Source: Albifimbria verrucaria (Eukaryota > Ascomycota > Sordariomycetes > Hypocreales > Stachybotryaceae). Taken from it: 64,000 nt of DNA. The stretch spans positions 682,001 to 746,000 of the forward strand of contig JAHREC010000007.1 in assembly GCA_020081605.1 (NCBI GenBank). Direction: 5' to 3'. Position numbers and translations under genes: made by a program. A model generated the notes under the pieces. The model searched no databases. It had not been told where the DNA came from and saw only the letters and a program-made list of their open reading frames with translations. Positions 45,950-58,487 of this stretch are shown here, one piece after another (the first letter of the stretch is position 1; every line of letters starts with the position of its first letter).

Positions 45950-47204
45950 TCATCGCCCAACAAGCTCGTACCTTGGGTCGCTTCTTCCAAGTTCGACTGC
46001 TGTCTGCTCCGGCACTGGCTGTGTCTGCTCCGGAATGCCGTATGGTCTCGGATCCGCCCACATTTCATACTGTGCTGGTGGAGGTGTTACTGGACTTGGA
46101 CTTATATCAGGCACAGGTTGTATTTGACGCCCAGAAATCTCTCTCGTGACATGTTGGCCTGATAGTTCCGTTTTTTCTGAGTGTAGGGGATGGTGTTGAT
46201 CCAACAGGCTTCCTCCCAATTCGGCTCAGCGGCGATACTGACTGGGATGGCAATTCTGGTTGTACATATTCAGACATATTCCCGTTATTATAATCAACCG
46301 GAGCCTCAGCCTGAGCTTGGGCTTGAGACTGGTTCCTTCTTCGTTTCCTCCAACAGACCCAGGCGATTATGCCAACAATAGCAAAGACCACTGCAAGCCC
46401 TACTCCTAGGCCCACACCGAGCCCTATGTTCTTTTTATTATCGGAACGGGATTGTGCCGCCTCGTTCGGGTCGGGAATAAGAGAGCCCTGGGTGTTGACC
46501 CATTGAGTGGTGCTCACTTCCACAATGACTAGAAACCGAAATGAACTCTAGTCAGCAAAATAGTCTTGTTCAAATATCCGATGACACTACGGGTTGAGAC
46601 AGTACCTAAAGCAGCTGTAGTACCACCGCAAGTACTCCCACTGCCCCGAGGAATAGCAACTCACCCGTGGATCGTGTGGCTCCGCTGCCCGGTGATCCGG
46701 GGTCGGCTGTTTTGTTACGATTGTGTACCTCGTCGATGTTTCGGGCGCGCTTCCTTCGCCAGTGCGACTGGGCTCAGCCGCCGTTCTCGATTCGTCGTTG
46801 TCAGCGGTGCTGGTATCCTCTTCCGTCGTGAACCATTCGGATACGATAGGTTGGGTAAAACCAGCGCCCATGCAATAACCTGCATAGATGCTGCGCATGC
46901 TCGTGATGTCGCGGTTCAAATCTCCCGCAGCACATTCAGACTTGGCGCATCTATCGATCCAGGCACTAACGGCGCTGGCAGAAGCAGTCTCTGTAGCGCA
47001 GTAGCACTCATTTTCGACAGGAGTGGCGCATCTCAGAGTAGAAGCTATGTCTTTGTAGACTCCAGGAAAGAAGATACACCTAGACAGACAACCATGGCCT
47101 CTGTCTGGAATGTTGCTGCTGATAGAGAGAAGGTTTTGCGCTTTGGCAGAAGATAATAACAAGAAAAGCAGGACAGAAACACCCTGCTGATGACCTGACG
47201 CCAT
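45950..47204 (-). CDS. CFEM-like single-pass membrane protein
   Basis: Start at 47204 with a signal peptide (VSVLLFLLLSSAKAQ). The mature N-terminus has eight cysteines spaced like a CFEM domain (GCLSRC, RC, ECYC, DRC, EC, YC) within about 75 residues. A Ser/Thr-rich stalk follows, then one membrane helix (GLGVGLGVGLAVVFAIVGII) with the stop-transfer WRKRRR, and a Pro/Gln-rich cytoplasmic tail. One intron at about 46529-46664. One-base shifts near 46690 and 46215. Such proteins sit at the plasma membrane or cell wall and are used in surface sensing, adhesion or, for some CFEM proteins, heme/iron binding. Length about 370 residues. A different eight-cysteine domain cannot be excluded. Confidence 0.6.
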
Positions 47205-48596
47205 TATGAATGGAGAATTAGGCTGAGAATCAATGATCGAAGCTTGAATCCCCGTTAAGGAGTGGCGATGATCAGCATGAACGAAAGAAAAGGGCAAAAA
47301 CACTCCTCGACACTCCCAGCCGGTCGACAATGCACAAGACGCCAGCCCTCTCAAGGGCCATCAAGCACGCGCACCAGCAGGCATGATCCCAATCTGCGTC
47401 GAGCCGCCTTTCGCGGCTTCTGTGTCCTCACGCCCAATCAAGATCCCTACCTGCATTTGCGGCTGAGGTTTAGGCCCCTTGATGGTTGGTTCAACCCCTG
47501 CAAGGGTCGCTGTCTATTCCTTCTTGGGCGCCTTTCATCAACAACATAAGGCAAGCAGGGGAGCTTAATTGACCCTGTGCGGGTGTTTATGTCACATATG
47601 CTTCTACCTCATTGGTCGCACCAATACGAAAATTACGACGGCCGTTGTGTCCTTGAATTGGTGCTCTCCTCGTCTTATGGGAACCGGCTTCTATCCTAGT
47701 GCTAAGTGCAAATGAAGGGGCACATAAAAGTGTTGCAAGGATTGGCCATACCATTACAGACTCAGGCAATGTGCGGAGAGCATAGGGAAGGTTCAAATGT
47801 TGGCCTTGTTGCAAGCTACTCCATGCAACGGCGGGACAATACCTCTGTTTTGTTATGATACTGTAGGTGACCCTTTTATTCTAATCGGATTTCGTTGAAA
47901 TAAACTTATGAAAACACTTCCACTGACAAAAGATCATGTCAAATTCTTGGCTTCATCTTGGTTTGTACACTAATGACTGGTAACTCAAGAACTAGCCTTT
48001 TACTCTTAATTTCTTTGCCATTAACTGCTATATTATCAAGACTTGTCATTTTATCTCTGTACCCTTAGCAGTGAGTCTTTTGTATCTGAACAAGAGTTTA
48101 ACCACCTAGCTTTTCTAGCTGCGATGGTCAGCATAAAGGTTACCGAATACCCTGTAGTGTCGATCTGAAGATGTCTCGCGGCGAGATAACCAGTCCCCTT
48201 TTAGCGACTGACTAGAGATACTTCTAAATCATGAAATATGTCAAGTCCGAAGAAATTGAGCTTCCAAGTAATGAGGGCAACAAAATAGGTGAGAAGACGA
48301 ATAGAGCGAAACTCCACCACTGAGATGGTGTAGCTACGGGCATGGTTTGAGACATCTCGACAAAAAGAACGTAGCACATTCCAAAATATCACTTTCGGTA
48401 GTGTAAATCCAATTCAGGCCTTAAAATGCGAGTAGGTTATTTCAGTAATACAACTGAAGAGATATTTATCTAAAATTATCTACCAAGCTAAAAATACAAT
48501 CGTCTGGTTTACCAACCAACAACTACCAAATTAGCCAATGCAACATGAAGCTTCTTGGCTTATACCGAATCAACCCTGCACTGTTCTCCAAAAACC
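47205..48596. other. intergenic region
   Basis: No convincing gene. A 75-codon minus-strand frame at 47587-47814 begins with a hydrophobic stretch but has no cysteine pattern or homologue I recognise. Confidence 0.45.
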
Positions 48597-49656
48597 CTAT
48601 AGACGTGTAGAAATACCCGGTTGGATTTTATCGAGTTTCTCAAGAAGTTCATTAAAAACTGCTTTTGTACCCGTTGACCCCATTTACTAGTGACATTACG
48701 TGCCGGCCTGTGAGATTTATTAGTCTAAATACATGTGTTAAGATATTCTGAATCCACTTACGTTTCAACATGACAGTTCGCTAGATACTTTCCGTTGGAT
48801 TCTTGGCCTGACAACAACCCATGTACCAAGACCCGGCCGCCTTCTTCAGTTGTGCGGGCAATCAAATTTTCCATTATCTGAAAGGCGCGGAAGCTGTTGT
48901 AGTCGCTCGCGAGGTTTGACTTGCAGAAACTTGGATCAGGTGTATTGATAATGCATGGCCCCTTTCCAGAAGCGCTGGATCTTTCTGCAGCTTCGCGGAC
49001 AGCGTAAAGTATGAGAAGCTTGGTGAGCGGATAACGACCAGCCATATTGGCCGTTTTCGGATTATTGAGCCTTTCAAAAATGGTGTTATTCTTGGATTGT
49101 AACTCGGATAGAGGCGCAATGTAGTGCAGCGTGCTATTTGGGATAACGTAGCGGCAGACTTGTCCTGTTTGCTTCTCTGACTCCCGCATCTTTGGTAGGA
49201 GTAGCAAATACAGGAGGAAAATACTGATCACGTTGACATTCAAGGTCTTTTCATTCCCCTCGCTCAAGCTGAAGGTTGTAGTCATTATACCGGCGTTAGC
49301 TAGCACGCCGTCTAAACGTGGAAGCTGCGTTGCGCGAGCCGCGAAAGCCTTGACAGAGTCATAGCTTTCCATATCAATAGTCCACACCTCAATGGAGGAC
49401 TGTGGTCGACCAGTTGATTTGAGAATCTTCTTCCTGGCCTCTTCCCTTTGGCTGGGGTGCGTACAGCCATGATCAATTTCCCGAGTCCTAGTCGCGACAA
49501 ATGGAGGCTTGACTCGAACCCGAGACCTGTGTTTGCCCCAGTGACGACCATGATCTGATCTGAAAGATCTACCGTCGTATCAAGGGCAGGTAACTTCATC
49601 AAGAGGTTTGAACGAAGCATGTACGCGGTGCCCTGAAGTGATAATAGGACAGACAT
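48597..49656 (-). CDS. short-chain dehydrogenase/reductase
   Basis: Two exons, 49656-48762 and 48707-48597, about 332 residues. The Rossmann motif TGANTGLGFESSLHLS, NAG in VLANAGIMTT, a serine in the NSTLHY strand and YxxxK in RYPLTKLLILY give the complete classical SDR catalytic set. The N-terminal extension and the LTKLL region resemble the retinol-dehydrogenase-like SDRs common in fungal secondary metabolism. The start at 49656 is the first ATG in the frame. One-base shifts near 49435 and 48680 lie at G runs. It is divergent from the Zn2Cys6 regulator at 50190, which may control it. Confidence 0.75.
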
Positions 49657-50189
49657 TTTGTTTGATGCGTGGGTAATTGCAACTGTAGAGTAGGTTGTTG
49701 ATGATTGTGGATGAGTGTTGATGAATATGGAAAATAATACACTCGGAAATTGTCAAAGGCTTCGCGCATTTTATATATCAATTTCTATTGTCAATAATCT
49801 CCATTGAGTATTCAACTCATCACGGAGTTATTATCCCCTACTTAGCACAACCAAGCCCCACAGCGATTACAAGTGGGTTCAGGGCGTTCTGGCTGGGACG
49901 GGGATAATTCATCCAGGAGTAGCTTGACCATTCATCTAGCGCACCGACCGTGAGCGGAGATAATATCTCCGCTTCCTCGCCAAAACCCCGCGTCTCAAGC
50001 TCCGTCACAAGAACCTCTGGCTAACAGTTCGGACACGATTGAACAGTTTATCCCCGTAAACTGTTAGATGCAAGGAACCATCATAGCCGTCCAAGCAAGG
50101 CTCTCTAAGCGAATGCTAAGCAATCCCTGTCAAGACGGTACTAAGCAGTTTCGGGGTGTTGGCTTGACCATTTACCCCAACGCTGTATA
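49657..50189. promoter_or_regulatory. divergent promoter SDR / Zn2Cys6 regulator
   Basis: 530-base shared upstream region. CGG half-sites and the GGAGATAATATCTCC palindrome at about 49956-49970 are visible; the palindrome is a candidate operator, which is inference. No gene in the interval. Confidence 0.4.
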
Positions 50190-52699
50190 ATGGAGGCCCC
50201 CAAAAGAGTTGAAAAGAGGAATCGTCCACCGGTTTCTTGCGAGCCATGCCGCAGTCGAAAGTATGCTACATTCTCGCTTTGCCAGCACCAAGAAGTGCAG
50301 TCGTGCTCATTTCATTACGTTCAGGCTCAAATGTAATCGTGGGCTCCCGTGCGATACATGCATACGACGTGACAAATCCGCGTCGTGTAATTATGCTTCC
50401 AATGCGAGTCGAAACAAGCCTGCACCCTCAAAGCCACGCGAGTTGAAAGACAGGCTCAATGTCTTGGAAGGCTTGATATCCTCGCTTCTTTCGGGCGATA
50501 CCGTCATTCATCCTGCCACACTTGAAGGACATGAGCACGAGGAAAACAATAGCAGTGCCATTACATTATCGAGTAGACAGTCTAATACTGTTGCAAAAAC
50601 TGATACAAGGATAAGTAGTCCAAATGAAAGCGAAGGCGGACTTACAACACAAACTCCTCGACTTCGTGAAACAGGCGACGGCCAGCTCAATTATATCGAC
50701 CCTAGCCACTGGTTGTCCATTTTGGATGATATAAAAGAAGTCCGAGAGCATTTATCTGTACCCAGCCGAACCATACCACCAAAGGAGGATGGGTTTAATG
50801 TGAATCGCACCATAACTGAAGCTAACCTGCTACATGGATCGAATCAGAGTATGGACCTCGACGAAATTCTCAGTTCGTTGCCTTCTCAGCCTATTTGTGA
50901 TATGCTACTCTCGTGGTACTTTGAAACACGCTTTATGATACTTGGTATGGTCGAATCATTTATCATGATATCATGGGTTTGACTAACCAATTTTTTCTTG
51001 TCAAGGCATCATCCACCCAGCCAAATTTCAGAGTGAAGTAAGTCAAAACCTTTGCCATTCCTTTTGAGTTCATGGAGACGACGCAGTAATGCCCAACTTC
51101 TCGTTTTGGAGAACAACATGTTTGTCTGGACATCAAGTCTGGCAAAAGTCAGATAAGCCTTATTTATTACTCCTCAGTGACGAACTGTTGTGTATTTTTA
51201 GCGAGGCCTATCTGCATTGCGCATGCTAGGCTCAATCGAAAGAATATTGCGGTAGCTTACGATGGTTTTATAGTACGCAGCGTTCTGGGAGTCGCCTTTG
51301 ACAACATCGCCACTCTGGATAGGCCTTCTATTTTCGATTCTGAGTGTTACATCAAGCCTACGTCGGATTTCGAACATCGTCGAGCCAGAAGGATCTATCG
51401 CTCCATTGCGGGTCCTACAACAAAGGACGGTGCAGTGCCTAGTCCTTGGACGATATGCTACTGCCAATGAGCATGCGCTCGAGGCATTCATTCTTCACCT
51501 CCAAAGCAGCTTTGATAGTAACGACAATCTTCCTGTCGATCTATGGCTGGAAATGGGTACAATTATCCGGCTGGCAATTCGCATGGGTTATCACCGCGAC
51601 CCAAGCCAACTCAACGGAATCTCTCTATTTGATGGCGAAATGCGACGACGAGTTTGGCTGAATATCTTCCAGATAGACGCTTTGATGTCTTTTCAGATGG
51701 GATTCCCTAGTATGATTCCAGCAGAATTCTGTGATACCAAGGTGCCAAGGAATTTAGAACACTCAGATCTCAGTGTTGACATGACAGTCTTACCGCCGTC
51801 CAGGCCGTTTTCAGAAAATACACCTGTCCTTTACATAATTGTGAAGGCTAGCGTAATGGCAGTCTTCAAGAAAATTGCAGCGCATACGCAATCACTTTCC
51901 ATACCATCTTATGACGAGACAATGGCACTAGACGCGGAAATAAAGCAGGCATACGGCGCGGTTCCAGACATTTTACAACGCCGAGATGTCAACCGCTCGT
52001 TCATAGACCACGCCTGTCTCATATGGCAGAGATGCGCGATAGAGGTGCTATACTTGAAAGGAATCATAGTGCTGCATCGTCGTTACATAAGGTACGAGTT
52101 GCAGACGCCCCAGTATGAGTTCTCTCGACGCGCCTGTGTTGAAGCCGCCCTCGAGATTCTCTCACGTCAGGTTGACCTTCACAAGGCTTGTAGTCCTGGC
52201 GGACGACTACATGGAGACCGGTGGATGATTTTTGCCTTGCCTATAAACGACTTTCTTCTCGCAGCCATGGTTGTTTGTCTTGACTTGTCCGTGCGCATGC
52301 GGTCCCATGCCCCAGCCGGACTGAACAATGATCATCAGCTTACTATAAGAGAATACAGAGCCCTACAGACATCTCAGCAGATATGGGCCCTTAATAGTTC
52401 ATTTTCTCCCGAGGCACGTGTTGCAGCACTTGCTGTTGACCTGATGCTGAAGAGAGGGGCCGAAAACCATCTCGATGATTCTCTGGATTATGGGCTCCCT
52501 CCTCAGACCCAATATTTAACTCAGAATTGCCATATGCCGATTCTATATCACATATGATCGATGGGTCTGAAAGCATTGACTGGGTAAGTCTGCACTTCAT
52601 ATTGACGGCATGGTAGCTAATCTTTGAAACCACTCACAGGCTTTATTGGATCAATATCTACAAAACATGGATACCACAGTTCCAGAGAATTCGGTATAG
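50190..52699 (+). CDS. Zn2Cys6 transcription factor with Fungal_trans domain
   Basis: Five exons: 50190-50260, 50325-50944, 51006-51037, 51274-52583 and 52640-52699, about 695 residues. The zinc cluster is split by intron 1: VSCEPCRSRK then LKCNRGLPCDTCIRRD and SASCNY. A short coiled-coil-like linker (LKDRLNVLEGLISSLL) follows, then the fungal regulatory domain with LPSQPICDMLLSWYFE, FWESPLTT, RTVQCLVLG and MRRRVWLNIFQIDAL. The third intron (51038-51273, 236 nt) is unusually long for this window. One base is missing near 52485. It is flanked by an SDR and an FAD monooxygenase, so local pathway control is likely. Confidence 0.75.
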
Positions 52700-52860
52700 C
52701 ATAGGCAGCTCAACTTTCAATCTGTCAGAGGTTTCAAGACTAGTTCATGCGGAACAGGAGGGGGTTTAGTGAGTCAAATCATTCCAAATTCGCATGAATA
52801 AGAAATAGACACAAATATCTCAGTTGTTCTCGTAAAATTTCTAACATCGAGAGGACGACC

Positions 52861-54181
52861 TTAAAGCTTGCTGGTTATTTTTCTCAAGTGTGCGGTAGCC
52901 TAGAACAAATCAGTATAAAAGATTCCCCAAGTGATTGGACGACATACCACTCCTACAGCATCATAATCTAGTGCCCATTTCAAAAACGCAGATGTGTAAA
53001 ACTCCGCATTCATATTAGGTGTGACACTCTTGAGACTTATAGTACTGTTTGCGTGCGTGGATTTATTTAGTGTATTTGACTCTCCATTGAAGGCCTTCGT
53101 GTTCCACTTTGCAAAACTCTTGATACGATCAACTCGTGGTTTGCGAAGGTCTTGCCAGATCTTGGTGATTTGAGCCACGCTTGCATCTTTTGGCGCTTGA
53201 CTCAAGAGGGCATGCAACATCCCAATATCTTCAACTATCTGTGAATAGCCTTGAGCGGCATTGGGATGCATTGCATGAGCTGAGTCGCCAAGGAGGACGA
53301 CTCTGCCTCCTTTGCTAGTCCAGCGTGGGAGGTCAGGCAACTCGGTAAGTCTCCAACGGTCGCAGGCCGTGGCTAATTGCAGCGGTGTTGCGAGTTCGGT
53401 GCATGACCCTTGAAGAAATCACGGACGAACTGAATGTCTCCATTCTCGTCCCAAAGATCCTTTTGGTCGGTTTCCGCGTTTATGCCAAAAACAAACCCAA
53501 CATTCTCAGCCTTCGGGTTGTGCCGAGACACAACAAACCCGCCATGGCCCATCCAGCAATTGATGTTGACCTGGTCCATCAAACGAGATGTACCAGGGAA
53601 CTCCTTGAGTTTTGCCGTGGGAACTTCGAATCCGTACAGAGTGTTTTGGCTGACCTCTGGGTCCACTTGGCATTGCAAGTCTGATAGCACAAGAGATCTA
53701 ATTCTTGATCTGACTCCATCCGCTGCCAGGACCACGTCTGCGCTGATTCGCTTTCCATCTTTTAGCACAACGAAGGCCTGATTTCTAGCTTCGTCGTCTC
53801 CAACATCTACGATGGTGGTGCCGAATTGTATCTGCGCTCCAGCATTTACTGCTTCTCGATAGAGCACATCCATCAACTCTCGTCGCGTAGTCCCCAATCA
53901 GGATATTCTGATGCTTCGACGGCGACATGTTTCACGATAATGTCGCCCGTAGCCACGCTACGGAGAAGAACCGCGGGTGTATGTGTTGCCATGGCTTCGA
54001 GATACGGGTCCAGGCCCCAGGTTTTCAGTATTCGGCTGGCTCCTGGCCTAATGTTGAGCCCACCGCCCTGTGGGGCAAGGGTTTCTCTTCTTTCTAGGAC
54101 AATCACCTCATTGCCGCTCTTTGAGAAGCAGAGAGCAGCGCTCAAGCCACCAAGACCTGCTCCAACAATAATGATTCTCAT
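52861..54181 (-). CDS. FAD-dependent monooxygenase (salicylate-hydroxylase-like)
   Basis: About 420 residues, start at 54181. Motifs of group A flavoprotein hydroxylases are in order: MRIIIVGAGLGGLSAAL (GxGxxG, FAD adenine site), an ERR acidic end of strand 2, the DG motif in AADGVRSRIR, and the GD motif in LGDSAHAMHPNAAQG. The last codons are probably reached through a small intron at 52900-52947. One-base shifts near 53890 and 53395 lie at G runs. The family uses NAD(P)H and O2 to hydroxylate aromatic or polyketide substrates in the cytosol. Together with the SDR and regulator next door it may form a small catabolic or secondary-metabolite set. Confidence 0.75.
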
Positions 54182-54760
54182 TGTTCGTACCCGGGGATTG
54201 CTGCCAGACCTATAATGTTGCGCACAAGAATTGTTCAAAGACAAGAGCAACCACTCTGTCGCAAGGGCCAGCCACAGTTCAAATGGTGTATTGACCCTAC
54301 AACACGAAACCGTGGGTTGCAGTTATGATACGTACGGGGTTGCAGGAAGTGAAATTGAAAGTTGTTTCGGAAAATATTTTCAGCAGAACAAGATGTTGGT
54401 TCATATATTTGTTGGTTAATAAGCGCTTGTGTAAAAAGTTGCCGAGGCCCAGTCTCAACCAGTTGTAGCAGGTGCTTATTTGTTTTGATTGGCGTGGCCT
54501 GCATCTGACACATGCACATCCTGGGTGTAGCTGAGGAGACATTTCTAGACGCGACTACAAATAATAATAAAAGGCGTTCAAGTGGTTGTGGCGAGAAATG
54601 GAACGGTTGCAAACTTGTACTAATTTACTGAAAGCCAGCATCATCGTCCCAATTATGGAAAAACACCATGATTGAACATAAATCTTAGTCTTATCTGAGT
54701 GCAGAATAAAACAGTGGTTAAATTCGAGGTCCTATCTATCAATACATAAGAGCCAGATGC
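54182..54760. other. intergenic region
   Basis: Between the FAD monooxygenase start and the oxidase 3' end. Nothing recognisable. Confidence 0.5.
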
Positions 54761-56632
54761 TCAAAGGATAATGTGAACAGTCTTGGCGATACTGGGTGTT
54801 CCCTGTGCAGAAATAGCGAACAAGTAGTAGAACCCAGGAGGCAAAATACCGTAATCACTAGGTAAGCTCACTGTAACACTCTGCCCGCTGGTTTGGAAAT
54901 TTTCCAAGGGTATGCGCCTTTGGTCGCTGTTGACTGAATGGGTGACACTGCCAAGACGTATCAAGGAGAATGAAGTTGGAGAGCCTGTGACGGAGAAACT
55001 GAGAGTCGCACCAGCCTTGACAGGAATCTCAGCTAAGCCAGAGATGGCCGGTCGAGTCCTTCTAGTCCCATCCGCATTGAAAAGATAGGGAGGGAGAAGA
55101 TTTGTCCGTCGGGGTGGTCGACAGTCTTGTCACAGTTTGCAGACGAGGCTGTAGGACTAGAAACCCAGCATAGGCCACCACCACCACTGAAGACCGTAGC
55201 ATCAGGCAACAAGATAGAAACAGAGTGATAATTCCTAGGAACTGCTTCGGGGCGAGCTGGGTCCAAGTCTTCGTCACAGGGTTGAAGAGTTCCGCAATCA
55301 AAATCCCGTCAGTGTTTGTAAAGACCAAGGACCGGCGCTGACCACCCGTGACAAGTATTGTGCCATCAGGAAGAACCACTGCATTCGCGTAACCACGAGG
55401 GAAGCCCATGTCTGCTACTCGCTCAATTGTGGAAGGAGTGTTAGGGTTTCCAATAGTAGTGATATGTGCACGCTGGTTTGCTGCGCTGTTTGTGTAGTCT
55501 GGGCTTCCTCCTGCTGAGAAGATTTTGCCCCTCGTAGCATCATACATGACGAATATGCCACACATGGCATCGTCAGTATCCCTTGTTCCGGCTCGTAACA
55601 CTGAGCCTGTTCCCGTGGTGCCATACCAATGCTGGAATCTGCTTGGTCCTGCTTGGAATACGCTGCCATCTTTCCACCCAAAGAGCCAGGCATGGTTATC
55701 TTCACGCCAAATTCCTCGCGATCGGTAGTAAGCATTGGAGTGACATCCGCATCTGGCAAATACTTCCAAGAGTTAGTGGCAGGGTCATATAATTCACCAT
55801 CCTTCCTCGCGCGGGCCAGAGAACGCCCCTCCAATGGTAAAGACTTTGCCGTTGGATAGGATCGTGGAAGTTTGATAGCCACGTGCAATGACCATGTTTG
55901 GACCACGGGTGAAAGCATTCGTTGATGGGTCGTAGATGCTAACAGCCTCAGCATCTGAGCCACCTTGGATCAAAATCCGGCCATCTGCAAGCTGACTGAT
56001 GCCTGGGCAGAACATATCATGGCGAGTATTAGCGACCTCGCGATGTGATATGGCACCTGTTGCAAAGTTGTAGTCACCAAATTGTGTCTTGCCAGTAGGG
56101 CCACTGAAGGTAAAATTTCCGAAAGCCGAGAAGATGAGCAACCTATCAGGCTGTGGAAAGCGTGGGACAACGTATGCGGCGACGGGAATCAGACCAAAGC
56201 GAACTAGATCCGACCATTGACCTTTTACGGCTGGGTCAACAGTAACTTCTCGGCGGATCGCCTGAAATCGATCATTGACGACCCAGAACAGTGAGGCAGC
56301 AGGTTCTGCAGCCTTGATATGGCAGACGTTGCTAATTCTGTCCCATACTGCCTTGGCACACCCAGTTGTTGTTGAGCATCTGGCAGCACACGTGTTGGCA
56401 GAAGTAATGCCGTTGATAACGCTAGCACTAGCGCCAACATAATCACTGGCAGGGCAGATACGATATCTGGCGCCATTGGAGGCTGTATACACGGTTTCTG
56501 TTCCAGGACATCTTGCAACAAAGGTCCCCGCTGGGAATTGTTGCGCTTGGCGTCCTCAATTGTTGGTAGGGCGAACACTGCGCAGGTTTGATATAACAGA
56601 GCGGTAAGAACCGCACTTACACCAATACGCAT
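54761..56632 (-). CDS. secreted copper radical oxidase (AA5_2, galactose-oxidase type) with PAN domain
   Basis: Signal peptide MRIGVSAVLTALLYQTCAVF, a PAN/apple domain (cysteines in YRICPASDY, SANTCAARC, GCAKAVWD, NVCHIKAAEP), then a Kelch propeller. Ligands of the family are visible: Cys in MFCPGISQL and Tyr in ARGYQTSTI (the Cys-Tyr cofactor), Tyr-His in RNYHSVSIL, and the last His in SVTHSVNSDQRRIPL. The stacking Trp of galactose oxidase (GGSWSG) is Phe here (GGAFSG), suggesting alcohols or aldehydes rather than galactose as substrates. No intron found. At least five one-base shifts, between about 56520 and 55070. About 620 residues. It oxidises primary alcohols with O2 to aldehyde and H2O2 outside the cell. 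Confidence 0.75.
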
Positions 56633-58487
56633 TGTGCTTGTTCAGAGATAGAGATATTCTCTAGAAGCTTTGATTATGAGTAAATCCAACTAAAGAGGTC
56701 GGTGCCACAAGAATCAGCATAAGCTTGATGCTCAATATAATACACGAGGGAACTGACCTTCATATACTCCGCAGCCTCATTTAGACCCCTCCTTGACACG
56801 AGGTCTCACATACTGACACTCAGCTTCAGTAATTTACGGTGGCCTAGAAGAGTTATGATTCGTCGAATGCAGCTATCAAAATCATGTGCTCATGATCTAT
56901 CTGCTAGTGACGTGCTCCAAGACTTCGCTTAGCTGTTCATGGGTAAGCAATTCATTTGTTCAAACCAATACGCTTCCATACCGGTCCTCCATACGTGCAA
57001 CAAAATCCCATCCTCACCGAAATCCTGCACAAGCTTACGCCTCATATGCTGAAATGTTGGCAACCTCCCTGCTGATGAGGCTGGGCATCTGATGGAGAGT
57101 CGTGGGTCCCGGTTAGCGGCTGAGCTTGGGTGCATATTTATTGCATGAAGAATCCGCCACAAAACTGAATCAACTGCAACGGATCGTGGTTTCCCAGTAA
57201 ATCTTACAGAGTGCTTACCATAGCCCTGGAAAAGCGCTGGGCACAGCTACAACCCCCACCACTTTTGGTCTTGGCTCTGAGGATTGCACCCGATTCGCAG
57301 CAACAGACATGGCCCTCATTAAGGTGGCGTTTCGACTAACCTCGGATGTGCCCGTGCTTAAACTCGTATCAACTCAATCGCTTCTAAACCGATAACGCAG
57401 GAGTATATATAGAAACTTCTGAGAAACCATGTTTTTGGTAACCCTGTGTAGTGTGGAGTAATCTGGATGAGGAATGGTTCTAACTTGGCTTTGTACATTG
57501 CCCCTAGAACGCGAAATATGTTCTGTTCTACAATTGTGCAACAATCCCCAGGTACAAAGCACAGTTACTGGCTGACCAGATGCAAGACAAGGCCGAGAGA
57601 AGCCGGTCGCATAGTACGATGAGTGCATGTCCAACTGTTTCATCACTTATGTTGGTCCCATCTTCAGCTGCAAATCCATTCTCAGTTGACCTTTGATTCT
57701 GAATATTTTACTCATTTGAGTCTTTTTTCGAGAAACATAAATTGTATAAGCGTACGATATCATATTCAACAACCACACCCTGCCTGATGTGAATGTGGGA
57801 AGTTCTATGATCCAGCGGATGGCGGAACAGCCCTCAAAATAGGTGTTGATTACACCTATCTCCTAATTTGTATTCATGCGAACCACGGACTCTTCCACCC
57901 AGGCCCATTCTAAACAATTGAACCAACATGTTTTCTAGTAGCATATGTACTATCAATTTGGATGCTGCTAGTGCCCCGATGAGACTCGGGTGACTCGCGT
58001 ACCTGCGTCGATAGCACGCCCCTCCCACCAAATGAGGCTGAGATCATCGAATGAAGTCTTTACGTAGGCATGGCAAGATCTCGTAGAAACATGGTAAGCG
58101 CCAACTGCTTATATAAGGGGTAAACAGATTGTCCTCTGCAGCATTTTACAATCTATGGTTTGGAAGCTACATTTGCCGGTGCCCTTATAATTATCCCATC
58201 CAAATCGCAAAATTGAGTAAAACACTATTCCGCAATCTTTAATAGACAATCAGTTGCCCGGTTTTCTGCCTCGAAACGGAGTGAGGGACTTTGTGCATTG
58301 ATAGTACAGCTGAGCACCACGCACTTTCGTAAAAGGGCAAAATAGTTTTGGAAGGTTAGCTCCATTGGGACAAACCTTACTTACTTTACTCACTTTATGA
58401 TTTCCTTGAAGAAGTCTGATAGAAACTAAGACCAAAAAGAAACAACTAAAAACAAAAAATACTTATCAGTGCAAAGTGCAAAAGAAA
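56633..58487. other. intergenic region
   Basis: About 1.85 kb without a supportable gene. It contains the oxidase promoter; the remainder is of mixed composition with scattered short frames. Confidence 0.5.

Noticed and set aside
47587..47814. 75-codon frame with hydrophobic N-terminus, possible small secreted protein
   Set aside because: Weak signal peptide, no cysteine pattern, no supporting context.
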